The notes under the pieces are model-generated. The model saw nothing but the letters and a program-made list of their open reading frames with translations, was not told the DNA's origin and did no database searches. This document shows, piece by piece, positions 1 to 8,281 of a DNA stretch of 20,082 bases. Made by a program: the position numbers and the translations under genes. Source of the stretch: Thoreauomyces humboldtii (lineage: Eukaryota; Chytridiomycota; Chytridiomycetes; Spizellomycetales; Powellomycetaceae); contig JADGJA010000364.1 in the NCBI GenBank assembly GCA_027596035.1, positions 1,322 to 21,403 on the forward strand, read 5' to 3'. Positions within the stretch are counted from its first letter, which is position 1, and each line of letters opens with the position of its first letter.

Positions 1-1108
1 CCGCGCGGGCCCCCCCGCTCCAATACCGCCCGCCACAAACTGTAAAAACACCGTTTTGTCCCTTTTTTTTGCGGGGGGGGCTGTCCATCCCTTGCAACCC
101 CCCCCCCCCCCCCCCCCCGCTCACCTCTTTCAGCATCACTCGCATCACGTCGTGAAAGCTGGAGTTGGACGCGTGACCGGTGGCCAAGGCACGGAGGGTG
201 GTGGTCGAGGCCTGCAGTCCAACATTGCCTGCGAACGAAATGACGGTGTCAGACATCGGGTGCCTACTCCGGGCCCCATCGACAGAGGTTCCCCCCCGCC
301 TCACCAGATATGCTAGAGAGCACCGGGAAGAAAGCCGAGAGCAACGGGAACACGGTTCTGATGGGCGTGTACCGATCGATGATGGCAGCCACGACGAGTT
401 CCAGACATAGCGTGAGCATGATGGCAGGGAATCGGTACATGGCGATCCTCCAGAAGGGCGTCCTGTTCAGACCACGAAGCTGATGTGGTCAGGCAACGGA
501 CAAGAGCCAACGTAACAAGGGTGAGGAACGGGTCCAGCGTGAGCTCTGGTTTCTTTTCCACCGACCTCGTCGGGAGGAAAAGTCGGTAGGGCCGGTGGTC
601 GGATGTGGATTCTTCCCTACCTCTGCATCTTGCGAGCATCGTCCGTGTCGATCAGGTAATCGAGTCGAGCTCTGCACAGCTCGTGCACGTCGTCGTTGCT
701 GTTCTGATGCAGGATGAGGGAGATGAAATCCTGTTCGGGCAGCCTCGCAGCGTCGTGGGCCACGACCACGCCACCCTCTGGATCCTCATGGCTGTCCTCT
801 CGGGGAGGACTGGAGAACGTCGGTGAGAAGTGAGTTGGCCGCGGGATCTCGACGAGGAGACGCGGGTTCTTTGCCCGAGTCGGCCAGCTCGCGCTTGCGG
901 TGGAGGACATGCTGGTTCGTAATCGGTCGTGGTCGACCGGGCTGGCATCTTCGCTGAAAGTGTCCGAGAGGAGACGGTCGTCTGGTGCAAAGTCGCGGCT
1001 TGGACTGCGGTGTCGAGACGAGGACCGGTCCGTGTGGTGGTGCTCACGACCGTCTGAGGTGACTGTACCCAGCGGCAAGTAGGATGCTCCGCGACTCGGG
1101 CTCACCAT
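1..1108 (-). CDS. MgtE/SLC41-type Mg2+ transporter, N-terminal part (cut by window start)
   Basis: Exons on the minus strand are 1108-621, 462-305, 228-125 and probably 39-1, giving about 263 residues before the window ends. Residues 1-160 are a polar, Ser/Arg/Asp-rich tail, likely cytosolic. Residues about 164-215 hold the first membrane segments (AIMLTLCLELVVAAII). Residues 215-233 read SGNVGLQASTTTLRALATG, which matches the hallmark SGN-x-GLQ-x-ST motif of the MgtE channel domain that SLC41 proteins share. The family moves Mg2+ or other divalent cations across membranes. The first intron (158 nt) is longer than the rest, and the last visible intron (124-40) contains a run of 21 C, so the last exon call is weaker. 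The start is the first ATG of the open frame. Which membrane it sits in cannot be told. It is divergent from the EF-hand gene, 247 nt away. Confidence 0.82.
40..124 (-). other. Intron of the MgtE gene with a 21-nt poly-C tract
   Basis: The donor GTGAGC lies at 124-119 and the acceptor ACAG at 43-40 on the minus strand. The intron contains an uninterrupted run of 21 C on the plus strand (98-118) and a second run of 8 G (73-80). Such homopolymers are prone to slippage and to assembly error, so the exact length here should be treated with caution. Confidence 0.5.
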
Positions 1109-1355
1109 CTGAATGGTGGACTCTTCTATGTCACCGTGGCTGCTGTTGAGAAATGCTGCTGCTGCTGCGAAGCGCGAGATGGGGTTCAGCGAAGTGTCAT
1201 CATGAGAGAAGGTCGCCGGATGTCATCCAAAAGACGCAAGCCACTCCGACCCCATTCGTACCGTCGTCGCTTTTCGCAGACAGCTCTCATGAGAGACTCT
1301 TTCCCCCATTCGAACCGCCTCGGTCGAGTTCGCTCCCCGTCAGGCGAAACGAACG
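1109..1355. promoter_or_regulatory. Divergent promoter region of the MgtE and EF-hand genes
   Basis: This 247-nt spacer lies between two divergent start codons. I see no clear TATA box or other named element in it. Open frames crossing it (for example from 1136) show no family signal, and I take them as chance. The assignment as promoter rests only on the gene arrangement. Confidence 0.4.
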
Positions 1356-4300
1356 ATGATGCTCGAGCCTTCTTCAATACCCGCATCGCATTCCCTTATT
1401 CAACCCAATCTATCGTCTTCCTCGGATCCGCAGGCAGATTTCGACAATGGACCTCGGGACGGCGCGCCAACCACACCTCGTAACTCGGGCCTTCCGATCG
1501 CTCGAGATACCTCACGCCATGCACTCCTGCCTCCACCAACTGCTGGTACAGCAGATGGACTCGCTCCTCATGCTTTCGACCACGAAAGTAAACCCTCCTC
1601 CGCCATCGTCAACCTCCGGGTTGGCATGACCCCTCGCAGACCCACGTCTCGCCTGCAGACCGGATTCTCTGCCCTCGACGATGCCGACATTGCCGAGCGC
1701 GAGAACTTGACCCCTGCCGAATATAGACGCTCCTTCTCTCGAACCGCCGGATTGGGATCCCGAGGTCTCGGAAGCACGCTGGAGACAACGACCGCGGAGC
1801 GGCAACGACATCACCAGGCGGCCATCGATCCCATGTACATTGCCTCGTCTCAGCGACATGGTAAACGCATCAATAGCAGCGGCGTGAAGCTCGAAACGGT
1901 GCGAGCGTATCACACGCCAGGACCTTCGACGAAGAGGCTGTTACCGATCTTGGACTTCAATCGGATGGTCGAGACGCCGAGAGAAGGCGAATCGAGAAGG
2001 CTGCCACCGCTTTCACGGAATGCTCGAAGACGGAGACCACCTCCCGAGTGGGTACGTCGGGAGGGGGAGGAACCAGACCAACGGCCCGACATGGCTTTTC
2101 GGCAGCTGACGACGAACGTCCGTCCCCTGTAGGTGCGAGAGTCCAATATGCAGATACTACCACCAACACCTGTGATACCTGGGCGTTCGGACGTCGGTAT
2201 GCGGCCCTTGCGAAAGATTCCGATCGTGGGGCGGGTGCCGGAGGGAACCTTGGCCGCCGAGGGCTACTTTCGAGTTTTCACTGGTGAGTTTCTGATGATG
2301 CACGAGATGAGCTCCAGAAATTCACTTGAAATCATGATTAGAAATGAAGACAATCGAGACGGTGACGGTAGCCAAGAACGGACATCACTTGGCGGCGCTT
2401 CTACCTCACCGCTATACCAAAAAAATGCCATTGTACGGAACAAGTCCTAGGATGTTGATGATGATGCAGCAGGCGGTAAGTCAGGATAAGGATTGCTTGT
2501 GTGGCAACTATCACAAGAACTGAATCTATCATCCTTACAGCCTCCATCTCGAATGGCCGCCAAGACCCCTCGCCCAATCCCGCCAATACCCAAAAAAGAA
2601 CGCGCACCGTTTGTTGTCCCACCACTACCGAAGCGCAAGGGCGGACGCAGGCAGTCCGTTCTGAAACCAGTGGTGGCCGCAGCCGAGGAGAAGATATCCA
2701 GCACTACCGTTCCGTCCCCTCAAAAATCCGTCTCCAATTCCAAACAACCAAAGAAACGGATCAAGAGGGGAAAATCAAAGGTCGCAGATTCGCCACCCGC
2801 GTTGTCAGAATCCGCTTCGTCTACACCCGGATCTTCAAAGGAGGGAGAAGAGGATACGGAGGAAGAATCAGCGCGGAAATCGTTGGAGGGTCTCGCAGCT
2901 GCCGAGAACCAGACAGCTGCCGATGTCGCGGCGGCTTCGCTGGCTGCATCAACCAACAATCTGGAATCAAACCTCATCGAAGAGGTTATAGATACGGGAC
3001 AAACGGGCCAGACGGACTTGGCGATGCTCGATTCCGCTGCCACGGATGCCGCGGCTGGTGCCGCGTCGTTCGTTCCTTACAAGGCGCGCCGCCCAACTCC
3101 GCCGCGGGTGGTGTCGACCAATTTGTCAGCTGTTCTTGGGCGGAAGGACGGGGCAGGAGAAGACGACGGAGAGGGTGACGGTGGAGACGATACGATTGGA
3201 GGTTTGGGAGGTCACGCAAATCCTGTGACCCCGCAGCAGAAGAGCAAATTCACGGGTCGAAACCGAGGCGGGAGCGTTGGAGGTGGCTGGACCGAGGAGG
3301 GAGCAAAGAAACGAAGAGCCTCCTTCCAGCCGGGGCTGAAGAAGTATGGAGCCAATGCGGTATGTCCTCGCTTGTTTCTACACCCCTTGAGACGAAGTCT
3401 GAACTTTTGGGCAGAAGAAAATCGACATGGATTCACTCCGCAAGCGACGTGAGAGCAACGCGGCTCCACACCGCTCCGGGCTTGAAAACGCCGACGAGCC
3501 CGGTCATGAGGTAAACGTTTCTTGGAACGTGACGCCGTAGAATGCTGATGGTGACTTACACCGATGGATTGCTAGGATTTCCTGAGCTCTCTTGTCAAGG
3601 ATATGAACGTCATGGACGAAGACAGCAAATTGCGTTACATCCGAATGTCGGAACCGATCTTCAAAGATAATGACCTGATCAGCATCGAGACGCTGGGCGC
3701 CGAGCTTACCCGCATGAAATGGATCACCGAGGGGGAGGTGGATTACATCACGAAGGTAGGATGGCTTCACCACACCACTCTTAAGCTGCTGGTCTACTCA
3801 CCTTGATTAAACAACAGGTCTTCGAACTTGTGGCTGGAGACTATGTCGATCAATCCGAGTTTTGTGTCATTGCGGCCCTCGCTGAGCGCATGACCTTCTT
3901 AGAGTAAGTGCTTAGTATATACCTACGAGTACGAAGCGTAAGCTGATCGGCAAACCTCTCCTACCGCCTCAGTACGAGTCTTCGACAGAGCTTTGGAGAC
4001 ACCGATTTCCGCAAGCTGGAGTCAAATATCAAGCAGTACAGGGTAAGGATCATGAGTCCTCTGCAAAATTCCTTAAGTTGATGTCCTCTGACAAAGTTCT
4101 GCTTTCCTCTTTCAATAGCATCTCTTCACGGTGAACACGAACGAGGACGGCAAGATGACATACGATGACCTCAAGATCCTCCTTCTCTCGACAGGTCTCC
4201 CCGCAAACAGCATCGAAGGCGTAGCGGCCCTCCTCAACCTCTCCCCAGCCGGCAAGGACGGGAAACAGAGCGAGGTAGGGTTTCTCGACTTCCTCTCCTA

Positions 4301-4439
4301 TGTGCCGTTCTTCGCGCTGCTGCACGATAGGATCGTGGACGATCCACTTGGCTACAATGCTGGGGACGAGAACGCGGCAGGGGGTGAGGACGTCGTCAAG
4401 AAATTGATGGCAGATCTCAAAGCGCGGCAGGAGAAGTGA
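1356..4439 (+). CDS. EF-hand protein of unknown function, 840 aa, nine exons
   Basis: Exons are 1356-2051, 2133-2283, 2372-2475, 2541-3359, 3415-3510, 3576-3755, 3818-3903, 3973-4042 and 4119-4439; all phases agree and sum to 841 codons. Residues 1-620 are mostly disordered: Ser/Pro/Arg-rich, then Lys-rich and Ala/Glu-rich stretches. A more ordered piece near 235-317 reads GYFRVFT then KNGHHLAALLPHRYTKK. The conserved-looking part is residues 623-840. A degenerate helix-loop (PIFKDNDLISIETL, about 649-662) is followed by EGEVDYITK. One canonical EF-hand loop, NTNEDGKMTYDD, spans 740-751, with Asn1, Asn3, Asp5, Gly6 and Asp12. VGFLDFLSYVPFF follows. It probably binds Ca2+ at one site. I do not recognise an ortholog. 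The layout recalls uncharacterised EF-hand proteins of animals and flagellates, but this is an impression only. Confidence 0.82.
2052..2132 (+). other. 81-nt in-frame intron ending in a stop codon
   Basis: The donor is GTACGT at 2052 and the acceptor is CTGTAG ending at 2132; a GCTGAC branch-like site lies 29 nt before the acceptor. The intron length is a multiple of three and its last codon is TAG. Retention would therefore give a 258-aa protein lacking the EF-hand region. Splicing joins W232 to VRESNMQ in phase 0. Confidence 0.75.
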
Positions 4440-4712
4440 TGTATATATATTGGTTTCTATCTCGTTCCATTTGCCCTTCCAATCACATTTGCATATCTTC
4501 CCTTTATCACGCCATAAAACCGGGTAATCAGCTCCAACCACAGTGCAAATCTTCTTGTCGCGCTTCACAGAAACTCATCCGAAGGAGACCGCCACTTCCG
4601 GTAGCCTTCGGAACAGGAGGAAGGGCCTTCGGGACAGGAGAAGCGGTAGTGTATATTCAGGTAAATGTAAGTGTGATGAAAGAAGGTAGAACACTGTGGT
4701 ATGAAGCGTGGT
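4440..4712. other. Convergent 3' flank between the EF-hand and membrane-protein genes
   Basis: This 273-nt spacer carries the 3' ends of two convergent transcripts. Just after the EF-hand stop is an AT-rich stretch, GTATATATATTGG. A short imperfect tandem repeat lies at 4604-4644. An open frame from 4436 to 4765 overlaps the neighbour's stop on the other strand and has no family signal; I leave it out. Confidence 0.6.
4604..4644. repeat. Imperfect 20-bp tandem repeat
   Basis: Two copies, GCCTTCGGAACAGGAGGAAG at 4604-4623 and GCCTTCGGGACAGGAGAAGC at 4625-4644, differ at a few bases near the 3' end and are separated by one base. They lie in the intergenic 3' flank. Probably a local slippage duplication without function. 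Confidence 0.6.
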
Positions 4713-7365
4713 TCAGTGAGATGCTGTTGGCTTCAACAGCTGCAGTTCCGTTGTATCTTGTCTAGATAGTTCTAAGGGCTTCAATGAAGAAACCGGCGTT
4801 TTCGACTCCAGGTCCCCGTTTGTTGTCCTTAGCGTGAACGCGCCCGTGATTGGATTCACGCTGCCGACCATGGTTCTTTTTTGCGCAGAATTCCTCATAT
4901 CGTAAGGAGTGGTCCCTTGTCCACCGTGTTCATCGTCATCGTCAGCCATTTGAAGCCTTTGCATTGCCCGCGTAAGGGCGTATACAGATTCCGTCAGCCA
5001 GAGTGCTGGAGGGGAAAGGTACCATGCCAGGCCTTTGTTTGAGAGGCGGCCGATGACCTGCAGTATGATCATGAGCAACGAGCAGCCGGCTCCGATGAAC
5101 AGGATGATGTTGCACGCTTCGTTCGTTTGCAGCCGCGTGTATAGCTTCTCGGTAGTGACGTCCGTCCGTGAGCTTGGTGACATGTCGTAGGTGTCGCTTG
5201 GGCCGACGTATGCTGACAGGAACAAAGCACACATCTTCGAAAGCGCCTGTCAAACATCCAGCGTTAGAAATGGCAGCTTTTACCCGCGAGATATGGGGAC
5301 GTACGTTTGCTATTGTCGGCAGCTGATTGTTGTAGTCTACACTCCATTCGGATCCATCTATAGCTCCCTCAACGAGTCCCGTCTGCAAGTTAAATCCGGG
5401 AGGATGTGATTCCTCGAAAGGGCATCTGCGTAGGATATTAGGGCATCGGCGATTGAACAGGTGTTTGCTACTGTTCACGTACGGGATCATATCACACGAG
5501 ATTTCGTTGAGCACTTGAAAAAGGAAATGAGCGGTTCCGTATCCCTGGACTCCCGTGCCATATCCTGGAAGAGAATTGTTGCGTATATCATAAACCTGCG
5601 GCTGAACGACCCGTGTCGCTGACTGCAGAGTGGCCACGCGGGTGGGCTCTGTGTAGTTCACAAGAACTTGTGCCGTAACGGAACCAACGTTGACGTGAAG
5701 CTTACAAACTCCGACGCTCAAGGTCCGATTGAATAAGGGCACATTATCAGTTAAGAGCGGTATTTCGATATCGCTCATGTCGGAGAATGTTTGCTCAAAG
5801 TTGTATGCGATCACGGCAACCCACAGCGCCGACGATTCGTCAACCCAAGGTTCGAAATTGTCAGTGTTATATCCCTATGGTGTAAAATACGTATCAGTGA
5901 CGTTAGCTCTATTCATCGTCCCCACGGTGGACATACGATAGTCATTATCTGGACATTAGGCGTCACAAAGTAGCTCTCCGTTGCGCCGTACAATGCAATG
6001 GGATTTCGCAACTCTGTTTCAGTCAATGTCGGGAAGACGAGCTGAGGGTAATCGATCGAACTCCAGTCAAAGTAAGCGTCCGGTGCAGGGCCACAAATGG
6101 CTTCCACGCCAATTGTTGACAACACGCCTTCAAAAGTGTCACCAGGCTGGATGTCCACCCACGATAGCTCTTGTTGGTTGCTCGAAGAGCTTCGAAGATT
6201 CGGCACCGTAAGGGATGAGCCCACGATACTCGCGCATCCCTGGGACCAGCCCCTCGGAGCAGGGGGGCCGGGACAGCTGGACTCAGGTCCCATGAGGACG
6301 GCGTCTGCGACCAAAGGGTCGTACAGCCGGCCGAAATTGAGAAGAGCGCTCTGTGCAGCCGCATACGGTATGTCGGCGTTAGATTGGGACGTCACATTGA
6401 CTTGGGAAGGTCCCCATGCCGGCATGTGGCCCTGTGCTTTGATGGATGCATGTGGACTGACGTTGTAAAGGGACCCGATGCTTCCTAAAACGCTTTCAGC
6501 TTACGCTTCGCATGCAGGCTGATGGCTGGGGCGATTCGGTACCTATTGCGACAGCTTCCGCCAAGTATAGCATAAGGAGAAGCGATGTTATAGGCCCTAG
6601 GATTGCCGAAAATCAATTGGCATCTGCGCCTCGGACTTCAGGTCGAGCCACGCAGCTGCATACCCATGCCCATATGCGGATCTTCGATGCCACGATAATT
6701 GTTACTGTTGCTTGAGTTAGTAAATCGAATGATGGTTCCAAATCTTATTCGGACGTACCTGTAAATTGTGCTCCAAGCAGTCATCATTTCGCGGTGGCTC
6801 ATTCCATGTCGCGTTAACCGGTAGGCGAACAGTATTTGACACATGCGCCGTCCCGCTTCCAGCGGAGCAAAAAGAGCCACCTGGACCGTCATGCCAACCA
6901 CGAGAGATGCGCCCGTCAACCACCAGTCCTTCACTGGGAAAATGACCCAGGAGCTTCGACCGATGGCTAGGGCTGCTACGCAGCTAAATTCAAGAGATTA
7001 GAAGACAGAACAAGTGAAAATGTCTGGGCCTTCCCGACCTACAGTACGAGCGTGGCTATTTGAGAAAGAAAAAAGCCTGATCTCCAACTTTTCGAGTTTG
7101 CTGCCGTAGTAATAAAAGTAATGGATTTCGTGCGTGCCCGTCTCAACATCCCTCGTTCTCCCTTGATGGCAGTACTTGGACTCATAGGTTTATCGTGTTC
7201 GACACTTGCCGAGGTCCCTCCATCAGTAATGTAGGAGTCATTCCGTAAAAGACCCCGGCTTTGCGGGTAATTCGGCGTTCTGAGCTCCTCTGTATCGTTC
7301 AAGGCTGCCGTTCGGATAGGAGCCACTGCCGCATCCGGGCCTCTGTGAGATCTCTTTGCCATCAC
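4713..7365 (-). CDS. Membrane protein with large N-glycosylated outer domain, 764 aa, seven exons, unknown family
   Basis: Minus-strand exons are 7365-7043, 6983-6759, 6704-6664, 6596-6543, 6484-5937, 5874-5305 and 5246-4713; phases agree and sum to 765 codons. The first 95 residues are a polar, basic tail. Hydrophobic segments lie near 98-115 (IATLVLLCVAALAIG), 129-148 (LTGASLVVGMTVQVALF), 197-216 (PITSLLLMLYLAEAVAIG) and 632-652 (CNIILFIGAGCSLLMIILQV). The stretch between the last two, about 410 residues, has several N-x-S/T sequons (NVT, NRT, NYT, NNS, NSS) and several Cys, as expected of an outer or lumenal domain. The tail after residue 655 is acidic and polar. Four segments would place both ends in the cytosol. 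I do not recognise the family and propose no function. The start is the first of two adjacent Met codons. Confidence 0.8.
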
Positions 7366-7590
7366 TGTTCAAAGGACAAAGGCAGAATCCGAGGAACGTC
7401 AAAAAGAAAAAAGAAAGGAAGGTATCGCCACAGAAGAGCAGAGGGAAGGGCGGAAACGGTGGAACAAGGAAGGTATGGAATTGGGCGGCAAGTTGAGAGT
7501 CACCCGTAGCGACCTTTGGATGCATGGAATTAGGCAACTCCGCCGTGCTGTCTAAAACAGGAGGTCAGGATATTCGAGCTCAACCGACGT
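7366..7590. promoter_or_regulatory. 5' flank of the membrane-protein gene
   Basis: The plus strand here contains A-rich runs such as AAAAAGAAAAAAGAAAGG near 7401, which read as pyrimidine-rich on the strand of the membrane-protein gene, just upstream of its start. Such tracts are common in fungal promoters. No other element is evident. Confidence 0.35.
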
Positions 7591-8029
7591 TCAACGTTCC
7601 ACTACTCTTCTGGGCGTGGTATACCTTGTTCTGTATTCACTTTGACATCCCTCGGGTTCGCTTTGTCCGTTGAATGGTGATAACAAGGAGGTCGAAAAGG
7701 CCACCTGGGTAGAATTTCGGGAGACGTCGACAGGGACGAACAAAGTGCTGAAGATCACTTTCCGACCAAAGCTCTGCAGGGGGGCGGGTGAATGCAAACA
7801 TCAGCAGTGCGAATCCCATAGGATCCGCATCTTTGCATCGAAATCGAATAGCGGTTCTCACCGAATAAAGGATCCTTACCTCAAACTCGTTTTTTGGCTG
7901 CTTGGGAACGCCTGCTCGGAAAGGGCTACTGTCGGTGCGCACCGCTAGTGATATCTTCCGTATGCGACGTAAAACTTGCCGAGCGACGTGAACAGCTGGA
8001 AAAGCGACTGCCCGCAGCGAGCTCCGCAT
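7591..8029 (-). CDS. Doubtful small two-exon gene, 110 aa
   Basis: A minus-strand intron at 7879-7774 looks convincing: donor GTAAGG, a CTGAT branch-like site, and a pyrimidine-rich acceptor ending CCCCCCTGCAG. Joining 8029-7880 to 7773-7591 in phase 0 gives 110 residues. The N terminus is Arg-rich and lacks acidic residues for about 30 residues (MRSSLRAVAF, then RQVLRRIRKISLAVR), as in mitochondrial presequences. The second exon reads FGRKVIFSTLFVPVDVSRNS and onwards. No family is recognised. The frame is chosen because the other two meet stops at or near the junction. It could instead be part of a longer gene with another first exon, or noncoding. Confidence 0.3.
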
Positions 8030-8056
8030 GCGTCGTTGTTGAGCACCAGCGGCGCC

Positions 8057-8266
8057 ATGTCCCTGGTGGTGTCGGGACCCGGTAAGTGGTCCGGGTTACC
8101 GATACCTGGGTCCTGGGTCGACTTGTCCTGGTGTTCGACAGGTGCGTCAGGTCGTCACATCTCGTCGTCGACATTCCGGCCGCATTTGTCCATCGTGTTC
8201 TTCGCTCCAGGCATTTCGAAGGTGGACCAGCCACTCTTCACTTTTTATTTTTTGGAATACCACTAA
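8057..8266 (+). other. Possible uORF or leader intron upstream of HUL4
   Basis: An ATG at 8057 opens a frame that ends with TAA at 8264-8266, only 15 nt before the HUL4 start. It contains a good intron, GTAAGT at 8082 to GACAG at 8141 (60 nt, multiple of three). Spliced, it would encode 49 residues starting MSLVVSGPG. It may be a regulatory uORF in a spliced leader, or an upstream coding exon if a further unseen intron removes the TAA. Confidence 0.3.
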
Positions 8267-8281
8267 ACATCGCACATCACG

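Noticed and set aside
1136..1483. 115-aa plus-strand open frame overlapping the EF-hand start
   Set aside because: It lies mostly in the divergent promoter region. The 1356 frame connects in phase to eight further exons, and this one does not.
4050..4568. 172-aa minus-strand open frame
   Set aside because: Antisense to the EF-hand exon, whose frame carries a canonical calcium loop and consistent splice phases.
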